From Saprospiraceae bacterium (GTDB lineage: Bacteria; Bacteroidota; Bacteroidia; Chitinophagales; Saprospiraceae), in contig JAWKLJ010000002.1 of NCBI GenBank assembly GCA_041392805.1, forward strand, positions 821,001 through 885,000: a DNA stretch of 64,000 nucleotides. Direction: 5' to 3'. Shown piece by piece: positions 36,279 through 45,179 of this stretch. The notes beneath the pieces are model-generated. The model made no database searches and was not told the DNA's origin. It saw only the letters and a list, made by a program, of their open reading frames with translations. The translations under genes and the position numbers were made by a program. Each line of letters begins with the position of its first letter. Position 1 is the first letter of the stretch.

Positions 36279-36440
36279 GAGCATGTTTGGAGGTCACCCT
36301 TTGGGCCTAAAAATATCCCTTTTTCGCTGATACTTCGTTGCTTTTTTCGTCCATACCTAAGGGTATGTACTTTAAAAAGCGCCTAGTCTCAGCGAAAAAT
36401 TGACACTTTTTGCCTCCAAAAGTGACCTCCAAACATGCTC
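36279..36440. repeat. Family-1 palindromic MITE-like element, copy 1
   Basis: The element is 162 bp with perfect 19-bp terminal inverted repeats (GAGCATGTTTGGAGGTCAC and its complement), flanked by TAA on both sides (36276-36278 and 36441-36443). The central stem GCTTTTTT...AAAAAGC (36340-36380) encloses CATACC-TAAG-GGTATG. It has no coding capacity and begins immediately after the cysN stop codon. Confidence 0.9.
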
Positions 36441-36481
36441 TAAGGCATGGTGAAAAATTACGTTTTATTTATTCATCATGC

Positions 36482-37216
36482 CTAGTTAAAGCCATAGATA
36501 TAGGGATTATTCTGCTGCCTGCGATCAATGATGATCCAATAAAAGTGATCTGATAAATCAGGAAGAGAAAGACCGAAGATCCAGTTATCCTCAGCTGTTT
36601 CTCCATTTTCGGGCGGGTTAAAGTCATAATCTTTATCCCGATCTGACCAATCTATATTGGGGAGTAAAGACAGTGTGCCCGACCTGAGGTGCGCCCGAAT
36701 ATTGGCTTGTATTTTGGCTTCTACTTCCTCCACTTCTCCTTGAAAAAGGCCATATACCTCTATAATGATATTACGTGGAGATTCGGCGTTTTTCCCATCG
36801 GTCAAAATGGTGTCAAGCGCCATTCGGAAGGCGCGAATAAAAGGGATCTTGTTATGAGTTAGGCCTTGCTGTGCTTCGATTTCCACTTCCTGGTAGTCAA
36901 AGGTCAATCCTTGCAAATCATACTCATCTAAAATGATATTTTGGATTTGATTCGGCAATTCGATGGGTGCCGCTAAAGCCATTTGATGGCTTAACCACTC
37001 TGCTGCGCTGTCGGTAAAATTGAAATGAGAGAAGATATACAACAAGCTTTTGGTTTCAATGCTGGTGATACGTTTTCCATCTTGGACGGCTGTCCAGAGT
37101 TGTTGTGCATCTTGCCTAGAAATTCTTCCATCTCCTTTTCCCTGGATAAGTTCTTCTGCTAATTCCAATAATTTTCGGTCATGTGGCTGGCCATCGATGA
37201 TTTTATAGTAAGGCAT
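36482..37216 (-). CDS. Hypothetical protein with an N-terminal EF-hand-like helix pair
   Basis: I do not recognise this 244-residue protein. It has no signal peptide or membrane helix. Residues about 10-75 are helical and include GKGDGRISRQDAQQLW, which resembles an EF-hand Asp/Gly loop (DGRIS), followed by an acidic helix pair. The middle has an IIIEVYGLFQGEVEEVEAKI helix. The C-terminus is rich in Asp/Asn/Trp (DWSDRDKDYDFNPPENGE). It is a single gene between a repeat element and a convergently unrelated lectin gene. The rarity of close paralogues cannot be judged here. Coding status rests on length and codon pattern. Confidence 0.55.
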   Translation of the reverse strand: MPYYKIIDGQPHDRKLLELAEELIQGKGDGRISRQDAQQLWTAVQDGKRITSIETKSLLYIFSHFNFTDSAAEWLSHQMALAAPIELPNQIQNIILDEYDLQGLTFDYQEVEIEAQQGLTHNKIPFIRAFRMALDTILTDGKNAESPRNIIIEVYGLFQGEVEEVEAKIQANIRAHLRSGTLSLLPNIDWSDRDKDYDFNPPENGETAEDNWIFGLSLPDLSDHFYWIIIDRRQQNNPYIYGFN

Positions 37217-37365
37217 AGCGGGGTAATTTGGTTGATAAAAACGATAGCAAAATGATAAAAATTAACAAATGAGTGCTTAAAATAAGTTAAACTATACAAA
37301 AAAGGGCATGAAAGTGTTGATTTTACAATAAATTAAAGTGATCTTTTATCCGAAACGCCCTATTT

Positions 37366-38466
37366 ATGCCTAAACAGTTATTCCTATTCCTCTTGTTGGT
37401 CTTTGGTATTTTTAGATTACCCCTTTTTGCCCAAATTATTCCAACCCCAACTGCCGAAGATTTTGTAAGCTCCGGAACCGCTTTTTTTAACGGTAGCGGC
37501 TGCTATAGTCTGACGACCGCTTCGCAATGGTTTTCTGGGTCTATCTGGTACAAAACGGCCATTGATCTCAAACAACCTTTTGATATGGAGTTGAAGCTGT
37601 TTCTCGGTTGTGAAGACCAATGGGGGGCTGATGGGATGGTGTTGGTTTTTCATCCTTATTTAGGTAGGCAGGGATATCGAGGGGAAGGAATTGGTTTCGC
37701 TGGGCTTTATCCATCGCTTGGTTTAGAAATAGATACTTATCGCAATGGCCATTTAGAGGATCCGTATGAGGATCACGTGGCCCTTATGGCAAATGGCAGA
37801 CCGCATCATGCCTATAGTTTGGCCGGTCCCAATCGGATACCCAATGTGGAGGATTGCCGAGACCATAAGGTTCGGGTGCAATGGCAACCTTCTGCTCAAC
37901 GCCTCACTATGATGATGGATGGCCGACAAGTCCTGGCTTATACCGGAGATATTGTTAAAGAGATATTTGAGGGCAACTCCAAGGTATATTGGGGCGTAAC
38001 TGCGGCAACTGGTCGTTATGTAAACCGCCATGAGATTTGTTTTGAGAAACTCAGCTTCACCAAAATAGCACCACTTGGCAGCCTGGATATTAAGGCAGCC
38101 AAAGCACTTTCGCAAGGGAAGCAACTAATTTTGCCAAAACTCCAATTTGGTGCCGGCCAAACGACACCACAAGGAGATGCGATTGACGAATTGAATAAAA
38201 TGGTTCGCTACCTTCGCGAACACCCTCAGGCTATTTTGGAGATCAACACCTTTACCGATAGCAGCGGGGATGAAAAAGTCAACCAACAGCTCTCGGAGCA
38301 AAGAGCCACAGCCATTGCTGATTACCTCAGGAGCCGCGGCATCCCCAAACGCCAGATCAAAGCACAGGGATTTGGCGAACGCTTCCCTATGGCACCCAAT
38401 AATACGCCCGAAGGACGGCAGAAAAACAGAAGGGTGGTCTTTAGATTAGTGAAACCTATTGCTTAA
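37366..38466 (+). CDS. Exported L-type lectin domain fused to an OmpA C-terminal domain
   Basis: The signal peptide of this 366-residue protein ends near LPLFAQ. Residues about 30-235 look like a legume (L-type) lectin fold: the AFFNGSGCYSLT start, WGADGMVLVFH with the carbohydrate/metal Asp, and GLEIDTYRNGHLEDPYEDHVAL with the Ca/Mn-binding acidic loop. Residues about 260-366 are an OmpA-like peptidoglycan-binding domain (ILEINTFTDSSGDEKVNQQLSEQRA, GFGERFPMAPNNTPEGRQKNRRV), including the conserved Asp and Arg for diaminopimelate. The fusion would anchor a sugar-binding module to the wall or outer membrane. Confidence 0.85.
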   Translation: MPKQLFLFLLLVFGIFRLPLFAQIIPTPTAEDFVSSGTAFFNGSGCYSLTTASQWFSGSIWYKTAIDLKQPFDMELKLFLGCEDQWGADGMVLVFHPYLGRQGYRGEGIGFAGLYPSLGLEIDTYRNGHLEDPYEDHVALMANGRPHHAYSLAGPNRIPNVEDCRDHKVRVQWQPSAQRLTMMMDGRQVLAYTGDIVKEIFEGNSKVYWGVTAATGRYVNRHEICFEKLSFTKIAPLGSLDIKAAKALSQGKQLILPKLQFGAGQTTPQGDAIDELNKMVRYLREHPQAILEINTFTDSSGDEKVNQQLSEQRATAIADYLRSRGIPKRQIKAQGFGERFPMAPNNTPEGRQKNRRVVFRLVKPIA

Positions 38467-38474
38467 TTAGCTAT

Positions 38475-38511
38475 TAGACTTGTTCATTCAGGCGCTGGTT
38501 GAACAAGTCTA
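38475..38511. terminator. Hairpin 1 between convergent genes
   Basis: Twelve-base arms (TAGACTTGTTCA / TGAACAAGTCTA) enclose a 13-base loop. It lies just after the lectin-OmpA gene and lacks a T-tract. It may act as a bidirectional terminator or mRNA-end hairpin. Confidence 0.45.
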
Positions 38512-38539
38512 TTACCTATAGCTCAAAAACCGGAGCCTC

Positions 38540-38588
38540 AGACATCAGAAGTTTACCGAAGTATTATCTGGCTAAAGTTCTGATGTCT
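38540..38588. terminator. Hairpin 2 between convergent genes
   Basis: Perfect 11-base arms AGACATCAGAA / TTCTGATGTCT are separated by 27 bases. It lies 14 bases before the stop of the convergent barrel gene. Together with hairpin 1 it forms a double-stem region of about 115 bases. Confidence 0.45.
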
Positions 38589-38601
38589 CGCTTGGCTAAA
38601 C

Positions 38602-40380
38602 TCAAAAATCCATTCGCCATTTCCCCAGGTTCATCCTAATGCCTGCGCCGGCAAATTGCGTGGTATTGTCCCGTTGATCCAGGGTACTATCCTTGCGTCG
38701 GTAGAAATATTGGACATCGAGAAAAATATTGTGGCGGATTTGGTAACTAATATCTAGCCCGGCAATCAGCAATTGCGTTTCGATACCCTGGCCGATACGG
38801 TTGTCATATTCTTGTTCGCGGGTTTCGTGGGAAATCAGGAGGTTTGTTCCCCAGTTGGTCGTGTCAGCATCTTCGCCAGTGCTGGCGCTGATCAGCCGTG
38901 CTTCCAAATGAAGCTTGCGGGTGGGCTGGTAGCGGAGGCGAAGGAGGGTTTCCCTGAAATTGGCGCCGAGGGGGTGCGCCAGGGGTTGAAAGTAGTGGGT
39001 GTAGCTACCCTCGATCGTTCGATGGGTATAGGTATAGGGTCTGGCACTGTTGTACTCAACCTGCAAATCGAGGTGATCGATGCCAAATAAATCTACATAT
39101 TTTAAGCCTAATTGAAGGCCAAATTTATTGGCCCACCAACCACGCCTTTCGAGGAATAGTTCATCGAATTTGAATTCGTCCATCAGCAATTGGCTATACA
39201 ATTGGAGCCGATGAAATAGGTTCCATTTGGCATCCAAGCCGATGAGGACGTTATCCGGACTGTTGAGCCCTTGCTCCAGGGCGCGGTAGAGGATGATCGG
39301 AACCAGGTAGTGAAACTCAAAGTTATTGCGGCGGCTGAAAATGACGGATTCGAAGATGCCAACATTGAGGTTGGGGGTGATGTTGAAGCTCAGGTGATGC
39401 ATCGCCATGTATTTTTTTGGCAAGGGGTCGTTTGGGCCGACCAATGAGGGCGGTTGGCTGGCTAATTCTGCAAATATGTTCTGGTAATGAAATTTCCAAA
39501 CTTTCCAGTTTAACTTGAGGAACAGGTAGTTATTACTAAAATTTGATAAAATTAGTGAACGATAACCATTGCCGATAAAGTTGGTGCCATAACCAAACTG
39601 CATACCCACATGTCGAGAAACATTAAAACCCATCATGCCCTGACCGTTGAGGAAATCATACCCATTTTCAATATCAAAAAGGTTGCTTTTATAGGTTTTC
39701 AACAGGCCAAAACCAGGCAAGACTTTATTCTGACTAATATAGTCATTGACATAATCGGGAAACCGTGCCTGTGATTCCAGCAAATTGGCCATGAAATAAA
39801 TGCGGTCGTCAATTCCGCCACGGATCACGACCCCCCTTTGGTTGAGAAAAACCGGTTGGGTATCATCTTTGGCATTTGAAATATTAAAATTCAGTAAAGG
39901 ATTGATACGCAAGTGGAAATACTTGTCGTTGACCTCGTACAAATTAGCAGGTGTCTGGTAGAAGGTATTGAGGATGGGCTTTTTACTTAGGGTATAGCGG
40001 GTATTTTCCTGACAAGCCTCCACCTGGGTTAGCATTGTTTCGGGGTCAATCCGCTCTTTAAAACCACCAATTCGCGTAGGAAAAGTGGGACAAACAAGCC
40101 ATTCATTATTGTCTTTAAAAATATAGTACAAATCCAGTCTGTCTTTTCCGCTCAGTGGAAATTGCCGCGAGGTATCAATGCGCATCGCATATTGGGTGGC
40201 ATCGCCACGGGTATAAGGTTTGACGGTGCTATGGAATGGAGGAAAAACGCCCGTCTTTATTTCAAGTCTATCTAGGATATGATAAGCAGCATTGTCTAGC
40301 GGAAGCGGGCTACCCTGGTTCCAGGCGAAGCCGGCAAAAAGGCAAAAAAATAAACTGATAGGGATGATACGCATGAGCAT
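38602..40380 (-). CDS. Outer-membrane beta-barrel, Wzi (capsule assembly)/RemB-like
   Basis: This 592-residue exported protein has a signal peptide near residues 1-20 (SLFFCLFAGFAW). The N-terminal region (LEIKTGVFPPFHSTVKPYTRG) and the long series of amphipathic strands ending in GAGIRMNLGKWRMDF match the pattern of Bacteroidota capsule assembly Wzi/RemB-like proteins, 18-stranded outer-membrane barrels. RemB-type members were linked to gliding motility in flavobacteria; Wzi in enterobacteria binds capsule polysaccharide. Neither role can be assigned here. It is a single gene, 62 bases downstream of pbpC in the same direction. Confidence 0.65.
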   Translation of the reverse strand: MLMRIIPISLFFCLFAGFAWNQGSPLPLDNAAYHILDRLEIKTGVFPPFHSTVKPYTRGDATQYAMRIDTSRQFPLSGKDRLDLYYIFKDNNEWLVCPTFPTRIGGFKERIDPETMLTQVEACQENTRYTLSKKPILNTFYQTPANLYEVNDKYFHLRINPLLNFNISNAKDDTQPVFLNQRGVVIRGGIDDRIYFMANLLESQARFPDYVNDYISQNKVLPGFGLLKTYKSNLFDIENGYDFLNGQGMMGFNVSRHVGMQFGYGTNFIGNGYRSLILSNFSNNYLFLKLNWKVWKFHYQNIFAELASQPPSLVGPNDPLPKKYMAMHHLSFNITPNLNVGIFESVIFSRRNNFEFHYLVPIILYRALEQGLNSPDNVLIGLDAKWNLFHRLQLYSQLLMDEFKFDELFLERRGWWANKFGLQLGLKYVDLFGIDHLDLQVEYNSARPYTYTHRTIEGSYTHYFQPLAHPLGANFRETLLRLRYQPTRKLHLEARLISASTGEDADTTNWGTNLLISHETREQEYDNRIGQGIETQLLIAGLDISYQIRHNIFLDVQYFYRRKDSTLDQRDNTTQFAGAGIRMNLGKWRMDF

Positions 40381-40442
40381 GGAAAGATAGTATTAGTTAG
40401 GGCAAATTTGGGAATATTTTTTGAATAAACGGGTCAGACGGC

Positions 40443-42857
40443 TTATTCCTTTTTTATCACCTCAAACCGTTGTTCTAATCGATTTCCGAATTCATCGACC
40501 AGGGTCAGGAGGTGTTTTCCTTCATCAGGGTTTAATTCCATATTATGAAAATGTTGGGTAGACTTGATGTATTCATTGTCAAGGTGCCAATAAATGATGG
40601 TTTCTGCCTGCCGGTGTGCCACTTCAAAGACGGTTCGGGACAATTGGCCGTCGAGGTCGACAGGCACATAAATCCGTGTAGCATATTTGGGATAAATGAG
40701 TTGCATTACTGTTTGCTGCTGGGTACTTTCGCAATCAGGTCGGAAGGGTGGCGCTTCCTGGTAGCCAGGGTTTTTCTTTTTATAATAGAATGACTCTAAA
40801 GGAGGAAGTATGAACCAAGGCGTATGCTGCATCCGATCTGGAGCTTCACAACGGCTATTGACCTGCCATTTTCCACTTGGATCGAGGTGTAGCAACTGAT
40901 GATAGGGACAAACTTGGACATTGAGGCCGCGTTCAGGGACCCAAATGGTATCGGCGCTGCAGTTGGCTGTGGCCCGATAGCCACTTTGGTGGCAAACGGG
41001 AATTTGAATCATTTCATCATAAGGAGGTCTGAACCATTCCATTTCTTCTTTTTCGATGGAGCCCAGGAGGCTAAAAACGTCGAATAATACCGGCGCTGCC
41101 GTATTGATACCAATCAAGTTTGGGCGTCCTTCTCCATCCGCATTGCCTACCCAAACCCCCACGGCATAACGCGGCGTCACGCCAAGGGCCCAGGCATCCC
41201 GGAAGCCAAAGCTCGTCCCTGTTTTCCAGGCGATGTGCTGATTGGAGCGGAAGTGTGCCCATTCTCCTTCCGAGTTGGGCCTTTCCACCTCCTGCATGGC
41301 CTCAAAGGTAAACCAGGCCGCACTGGCACTGATCCGTGGCGCCTCCTTTTGCAACGAAGTAGTTGAGAAAGGCCGCTGCGTTTTCAAATAGGTTGGTGGT
41401 CGAAAATCGAGGGGGTCATATTGGCCATTGTAACGGTAAACATTTCCCAACATTCGACTCATGCAGGCGTAGACATTCGTAGTTTCCCACAAACTCGCCT
41501 CCGCTCCCCCCAATACCAGCGGCAAACCATAGTGCACTGCTGGTTGATTAATGCTATAAAGGCCAAGTTGTTTTAATTTATAATGGAATTTTTCTAAGCC
41601 ATAACTTTGCAAAAGGCGAACCATGGGCACATTCAGGGAACGGACCAAGGCCCGTCTAGCCGTTACGGCTCCATCAAATTTTTCGTGAAAGTTTTCTGGC
41701 TGGTAGCCACTCATGCGAGTCGGAATATCAGGTATAAGGCTTTCGGGCAAGATCAAACCCTCCTGCAAGGCCAAGGCATATAAAATGGGCTTGAGCGTGC
41801 TCCCTGTACTTCGGGGGGCGGTGATAATATCGACGGATTGGCCATGTTCTTCTCCGGCATTGGCGACATTGCCAACATAGGCCATGACTTCTCCCGTAGG
41901 GACGTCGATAACCAGGGCTGCCAAGTTGTGGATGCCATTGCCACGAAGTATACGGTGGTGGCGATCAACGATGTCCGTTATTTTTTCTTGCAGGAAGGCG
42001 TCAAGGGAACTGCTTACTCGGGATTGTTTTATTTTTTTTGGGACAACTAATTCGGCGTAGGCACGATCGAGCAAATGCGGCGCCAGCTGCGGCAGGGGAT
42101 GGGGTTTGTCGGGTAATTCTTCTTCCAAGGCAAGCTCATACGTCAGCTTATCGATTTGTCCTCGTTCATAAAGGCGTAGCAGCAGCCGGTTGCGTTTCTC
42201 CAGCAAGGCCTGCCGGTTGCGACTGGGATGGATCAGGCCGGGGCTGTTGGGCAAAACGGCGAGCATAGCTGCCTCCGCCCAGGATAGCAATTGCGGGCGT
42301 TTGCCGAAATAGCGCCAGGAAGCCGTTTCCAAGCCAACAACATTGCCGCCAAAAGGAGCATGAGTGGCGTACAACTGCAAGATTTTTTCCTTACTATAAC
42401 CCAGTTCCAGTCGGGTAGCCATGATCATTTCCAGCAGCTTCTGTCGGATGGTTCTTCTTTTTTGTCCACAAGCCATCCGCATTACCTGCATGGTAAGCGT
42501 ACTACCCCCGCTGACAATTTCTCCATTTTTGACATTTTGGATCAAAGCGCGTAGTAAACTTAGCATATCTACCCCTGGATGGCTGAAAAATCGCCGGTCT
42601 TCAAATTCTAATAAGGCTTGCACAAACTGCTCCGGAAGGCTATCAGGGGCTGGGAAGCGCCATTGGCCATCGGTAGCGATCCGGGCGCCAAGCAACTGCC
42701 CATTGCGGTCTTCGAGCACCATGCTGGTGGGGGCGTCAAACAGCGGGCGAGGCAGACAGAAGGCGTACCATAGCAGGAAAAGGCCGATGACCGCCAGGGT
42801 TTTGCGGCGGTGTTGGTGGAGGAGGAAATGGGAAAGTTTTTTTAATTGTTTCTTCAT
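40443..42857 (-). CDS. pbpC: Penicillin-binding protein 1C
   Basis: One N-terminal transmembrane helix (about residues 20-37) anchors this 804-residue class A PBP. The GT51 glycosyltransferase domain carries the catalytic Glu86 in EDRRFFSHPG, plus GGSTLTMQ. The transpeptidase domain has STGSTLKP (SxxK Ser near residue 355) and the late KTGTSFGFRDAW (KTG box). The C-terminal roughly 90 residues form the BiPBP_C domain typical of PBP1C. Unlike many operons, no alpha-2-macroglobulin-like partner is adjacent. The gene follows the zinc-protease-like lipoprotein gene with a 34-base gap and may be co-transcribed with it. Confidence 0.93.
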   Translation of the reverse strand: MKKQLKKLSHFLLHQHRRKTLAVIGLFLLWYAFCLPRPLFDAPTSMVLEDRNGQLLGARIATDGQWRFPAPDSLPEQFVQALLEFEDRRFFSHPGVDMLSLLRALIQNVKNGEIVSGGSTLTMQVMRMACGQKRRTIRQKLLEMIMATRLELGYSKEKILQLYATHAPFGGNVVGLETASWRYFGKRPQLLSWAEAAMLAVLPNSPGLIHPSRNRQALLEKRNRLLLRLYERGQIDKLTYELALEEELPDKPHPLPQLAPHLLDRAYAELVVPKKIKQSRVSSSLDAFLQEKITDIVDRHHRILRGNGIHNLAALVIDVPTGEVMAYVGNVANAGEEHGQSVDIITAPRSTGSTLKPILYALALQEGLILPESLIPDIPTRMSGYQPENFHEKFDGAVTARRALVRSLNVPMVRLLQSYGLEKFHYKLKQLGLYSINQPAVHYGLPLVLGGAEASLWETTNVYACMSRMLGNVYRYNGQYDPLDFRPPTYLKTQRPFSTTSLQKEAPRISASAAWFTFEAMQEVERPNSEGEWAHFRSNQHIAWKTGTSFGFRDAWALGVTPRYAVGVWVGNADGEGRPNLIGINTAAPVLFDVFSLLGSIEKEEMEWFRPPYDEMIQIPVCHQSGYRATANCSADTIWVPERGLNVQVCPYHQLLHLDPSGKWQVNSRCEAPDRMQHTPWFILPPLESFYYKKKNPGYQEAPPFRPDCESTQQQTVMQLIYPKYATRIYVPVDLDGQLSRTVFEVAHRQAETIIYWHLDNEYIKSTQHFHNMELNPDEGKHLLTLVDEFGNRLEQRFEVIKKE

Positions 42858-42891
42858 TTCTATAAGAACGCTTTATGGGCTTTGCTTCTGA

Positions 42892-43959
42892 TTATTTTAA
42901 TAGAATTTTCTCCATCTGGTCTAATAAGTTTTTCCCTGCATGTGAGCGTTCTTTGGGCTTTTGTTCTTTCTTGAGCCTATTTAAAACCCATAGTACAAAA
43001 TTATCCGCTAAAATTTCATCCGGATGGATGATATAATCTGTATTGTCTCCGATGATTTCCAAGAAATTGGTGCTAGAAATGAGGTTTTCGATTGGATCGC
43101 CATTGCTTTGGCTGATGACCCGATATTGCCCGTTTTGCTGTTTTTCAATGGGAAAAAGTTGAAAGGACAGGTATTGGAAAAAAGCCGACTGATCGCTTGA
43201 ATAGGTAGGTCGATTGCTCTGGATAAGGGGGATAGCTTCCAGGGTGCTGCCATCTTCTTTTTTTAGCTGAATACGATAGGAATAATCAATGCCATCAGGA
43301 TTGAGTAGGATTCGCTGGCGCAGAGCGTCAGGCATTATCAGCTCCTGGGTAGAGACAGGGAGTTTATGGAAACCAACTAATTGATACAAGGCTTGTCGTT
43401 TTTCAGGGTGTAGCCGAGACCAGATGTGGAATAGTTCGTGCAGCATAACCCGATAGAGTTCTGGCTCGTTTGCCTTTTCCAATTCATTGGCAGGGATCAC
43501 GATGCCTTTTTCACGAGTGTAAAATACGCCGGGGCCGTAGTGGATGGCCGGGGTTTTTAGTAGTAGGATCGTATCAGGGATTAGGCCTTTCTTCAAAGCC
43601 TCACAATCTGTATAGACTTGTTGCCAAACCCGGTGTAAAAGCGCCTCCTCTGTTTCCGAAAAGTTGCTGACATCCCACTGCAAAAAGTCTTTGTAATCAT
43701 GAAGAATTTTGTTCCTGGTGACGCCAGGTTGATAATTTTTTTTCATTTGGATCATCATATCCAGGGAGGAGATGTTTTCAAAAAAATGCTCCATATCATC
43801 TTTAATGATAAAGGTAGCGGCTTGGGTGCTGTCGAGTAGAACAAGCTGTTTGTTTTTGCCTAGGGTGATCACTTGTTGAGTCGTAGTAGGACCAGGCCTG
43901 CAAGCTAAAAAACAGGAAAGTGATAACACTAAAGCCGTGAAAAAAAATGGCCGATACAT
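42892..43959 (-). CDS. Lipoprotein with HExxH zinc-protease motif
   Basis: This protein of about 355 residues has a lipoprotein signal (FFFTALVLSLSCFLAC, lipobox Cys about residue 20). I chose the ATG at 43959; a longer frame starting at 44013 adds 18 residues rich in Lys and Phe that would disrupt the signal. VMLHELFHIWSRLHP contains a HExxH zinc-binding pair with the general-base Glu. A further Glu ligand may lie in ELIMPDALRQ, but this is unclear, so a peptidase is only suggested. It is next to pbpC, so a cell-wall or envelope role is conceivable. The family is not recognised. Confidence 0.6.
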   Translation of the reverse strand: MYRPFFFTALVLSLSCFLACRPGPTTTQQVITLGKNKQLVLLDSTQAATFIIKDDMEHFFENISSLDMMIQMKKNYQPGVTRNKILHDYKDFLQWDVSNFSETEEALLHRVWQQVYTDCEALKKGLIPDTILLLKTPAIHYGPGVFYTREKGIVIPANELEKANEPELYRVMLHELFHIWSRLHPEKRQALYQLVGFHKLPVSTQELIMPDALRQRILLNPDGIDYSYRIQLKKEDGSTLEAIPLIQSNRPTYSSDQSAFFQYLSFQLFPIEKQQNGQYRVISQSNGDPIENLISSTNFLEIIGDNTDYIIHPDEILADNFVLWVLNRLKKEQKPKERSHAGKNLLDQMEKILLK

Positions 43960-44055
43960 AGCGGTATTGAATTTTTTTACCTTTTTCAAAAGAAAAAATC
44001 CGTTTATTTGCAATAAAAGTTTTTTTATTCGGAATTTTTTTACTTGTTTTGTGTT

Positions 44056-45048
44056 ATGTCCAATTTACGTCTCTCTCACGATATTTTTTTTAAAAAGGCC
44101 TTTTCAGATATTGATGTGGCCAAGGATTTTCTGAGGAATTTTCTCCCGGAAAAAGTTTTATCGATTTTACAATTAAAGGAATTGATCCTTACTAATCAAT
44201 CTTTCGTTTCACCAAGCCTAAAGCCTTATTATTCTGATTTGGTTTATTTATGCAAAACCAAGGAGGAACAACCTATAGAAGTAGCCTTATTATTTGAACA
44301 TAAAAGCAATGTACCCAAATATCCTCATATTCAGTTGTTGCGTTACCAATTGGAGTTTTGGGATAGCCAGATTAGACAAAAGAAAGATATAACCCCTATG
44401 ATTCCTATTGTAGTTTACCACGGCAAACGGAAATGGGAACAACGATCATTTTACACTTATTTTAAGGCTGTCGATCCAATCTTGTATGCATATATTCCCA
44501 ATTTCGAGTTCCTTCTTACGGCGATTAACGAGATGCAAGACGGCGAAATTCGAGCACTTGAAGCAGATTGGTTAAATAATATTTTACTGTTGATGAAATA
44601 TATCCAAGATTTTCCTCAGCATCACTTTACAAATATTTTCCTTAACATAGAGCCAAAGGTTGAAGACCCTGCCAAAAAAAACTTATTAATGTCAATGATT
44701 GTTTATTTCCTACAAAATGCCGAAATTAGTAGGAAGCAATTTAATGAATTAACTATGACACTATCTGGAGAAACCAAAAAAATAATTATGAGTACTTATG
44801 ATCAATTAATTCAAGAAGGTGTTATCCAAGGAATAGCGCAGGGAAAAGAATACGGTATTGCACAAGGGATAGAGCAAGGTATTGCACAAGGAATAGAGCA
44901 AGGAATAGAGCAAGGGATAGAGCAAAAGAATAAGCTGGTTATCCAAAAAGGCTTAGATGCTGGACTTTCGATTGAGTTATTATGCGAACTAACGGACCTT
45001 TCTACTGAAGAGGTTGAGAGCATGTTTGGAGGTCACCCTTTGGGCTAA
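44056..45048 (+). CDS. Rpn-family nuclease/transposase, C-terminus rewritten by a repeat insertion
   Basis: A protein of about 330 residues of the Rpn family (PD-(D/E)XK nuclease, recombination-promoting; also annotated as transposase_31). The N-terminus MSNLRLSHDIFFKKAFSDIDVAKDFLRNFLP and the middle EEQPIEVALLFEHKS, with the catalytic E and the E-x-K-like HKS, followed by IPIVVYHGKRKW, are typical. A GI(A/E)QG repeat run lies near the C-terminus. I prefer the ATG at 44056 over an in-frame TTG at 44044. The last ten codons (SMFGGHPLG and stop) are not the original end: they lie in a family-1 element inserted at 45018. The ancestral end reads on to a TAG at 45217-45219. Confidence 0.85.
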   Translation: MSNLRLSHDIFFKKAFSDIDVAKDFLRNFLPEKVLSILQLKELILTNQSFVSPSLKPYYSDLVYLCKTKEEQPIEVALLFEHKSNVPKYPHIQLLRYQLEFWDSQIRQKKDITPMIPIVVYHGKRKWEQRSFYTYFKAVDPILYAYIPNFEFLLTAINEMQDGEIRALEADWLNNILLLMKYIQDFPQHHFTNIFLNIEPKVEDPAKKNLLMSMIVYFLQNAEISRKQFNELTMTLSGETKKIIMSTYDQLIQEGVIQGIAQGKEYGIAQGIEQGIAQGIEQGIEQGIEQKNKLVIQKGLDAGLSIELLCELTDLSTEEVESMFGGHPLG

Positions 45049-45179
45049 AAACCATCTCTTTTTCGCTGATACTTCGTTGCTTTTTTCGTCCGTACCTAAG
45101 GGTATGCACTTCAAAAAGCGCCTTGTCTCATCAAAAAATTGACGCTTTTTATCTCCAAAAGCGACCTCCAAACATGCTC
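45018..45179. repeat. Family-1 palindromic MITE-like element, copy 2, inside the Rpn gene
   Basis: The element is 162 bp, with 17-bp perfect terminal repeats (GAGCATGTTTGGAGGTC) and a TGA target duplication (45015-45017 and 45180-45182). It is about 90 percent identical to copy 1 in the same orientation. The central hairpin TACC (45093-45096) and GGTA (45101-45104) is intact. It supplies the present stop codon of the Rpn gene (45046-45048). Confidence 0.92.

Noticed and set aside
36340..36380. Central hairpin of the family-1 element as an intrinsic terminator
   Set aside because: The stem begins with a T-run and ends with an A-run, the reverse of what an intrinsic terminator needs on either strand.
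44833..44930. Direct repeats of ggaatagagcaa type in the Rpn gene as a CRISPR-like array
   Set aside because: The units are contiguous in-frame codons for GI(A/E)QG repeats without spacers; this is a common feature of Rpn-family C-termini.
44989..45171. A 60-codon frame whose peptide resembles one at 50344-50586 (shared FFDETRRFLKCIPLG)
   Set aside because: Both frames are translations of family-1 repeat copies. The similarity is DNA-level repeat identity, and the frames start and stop at element edges or flanks without coding signals.
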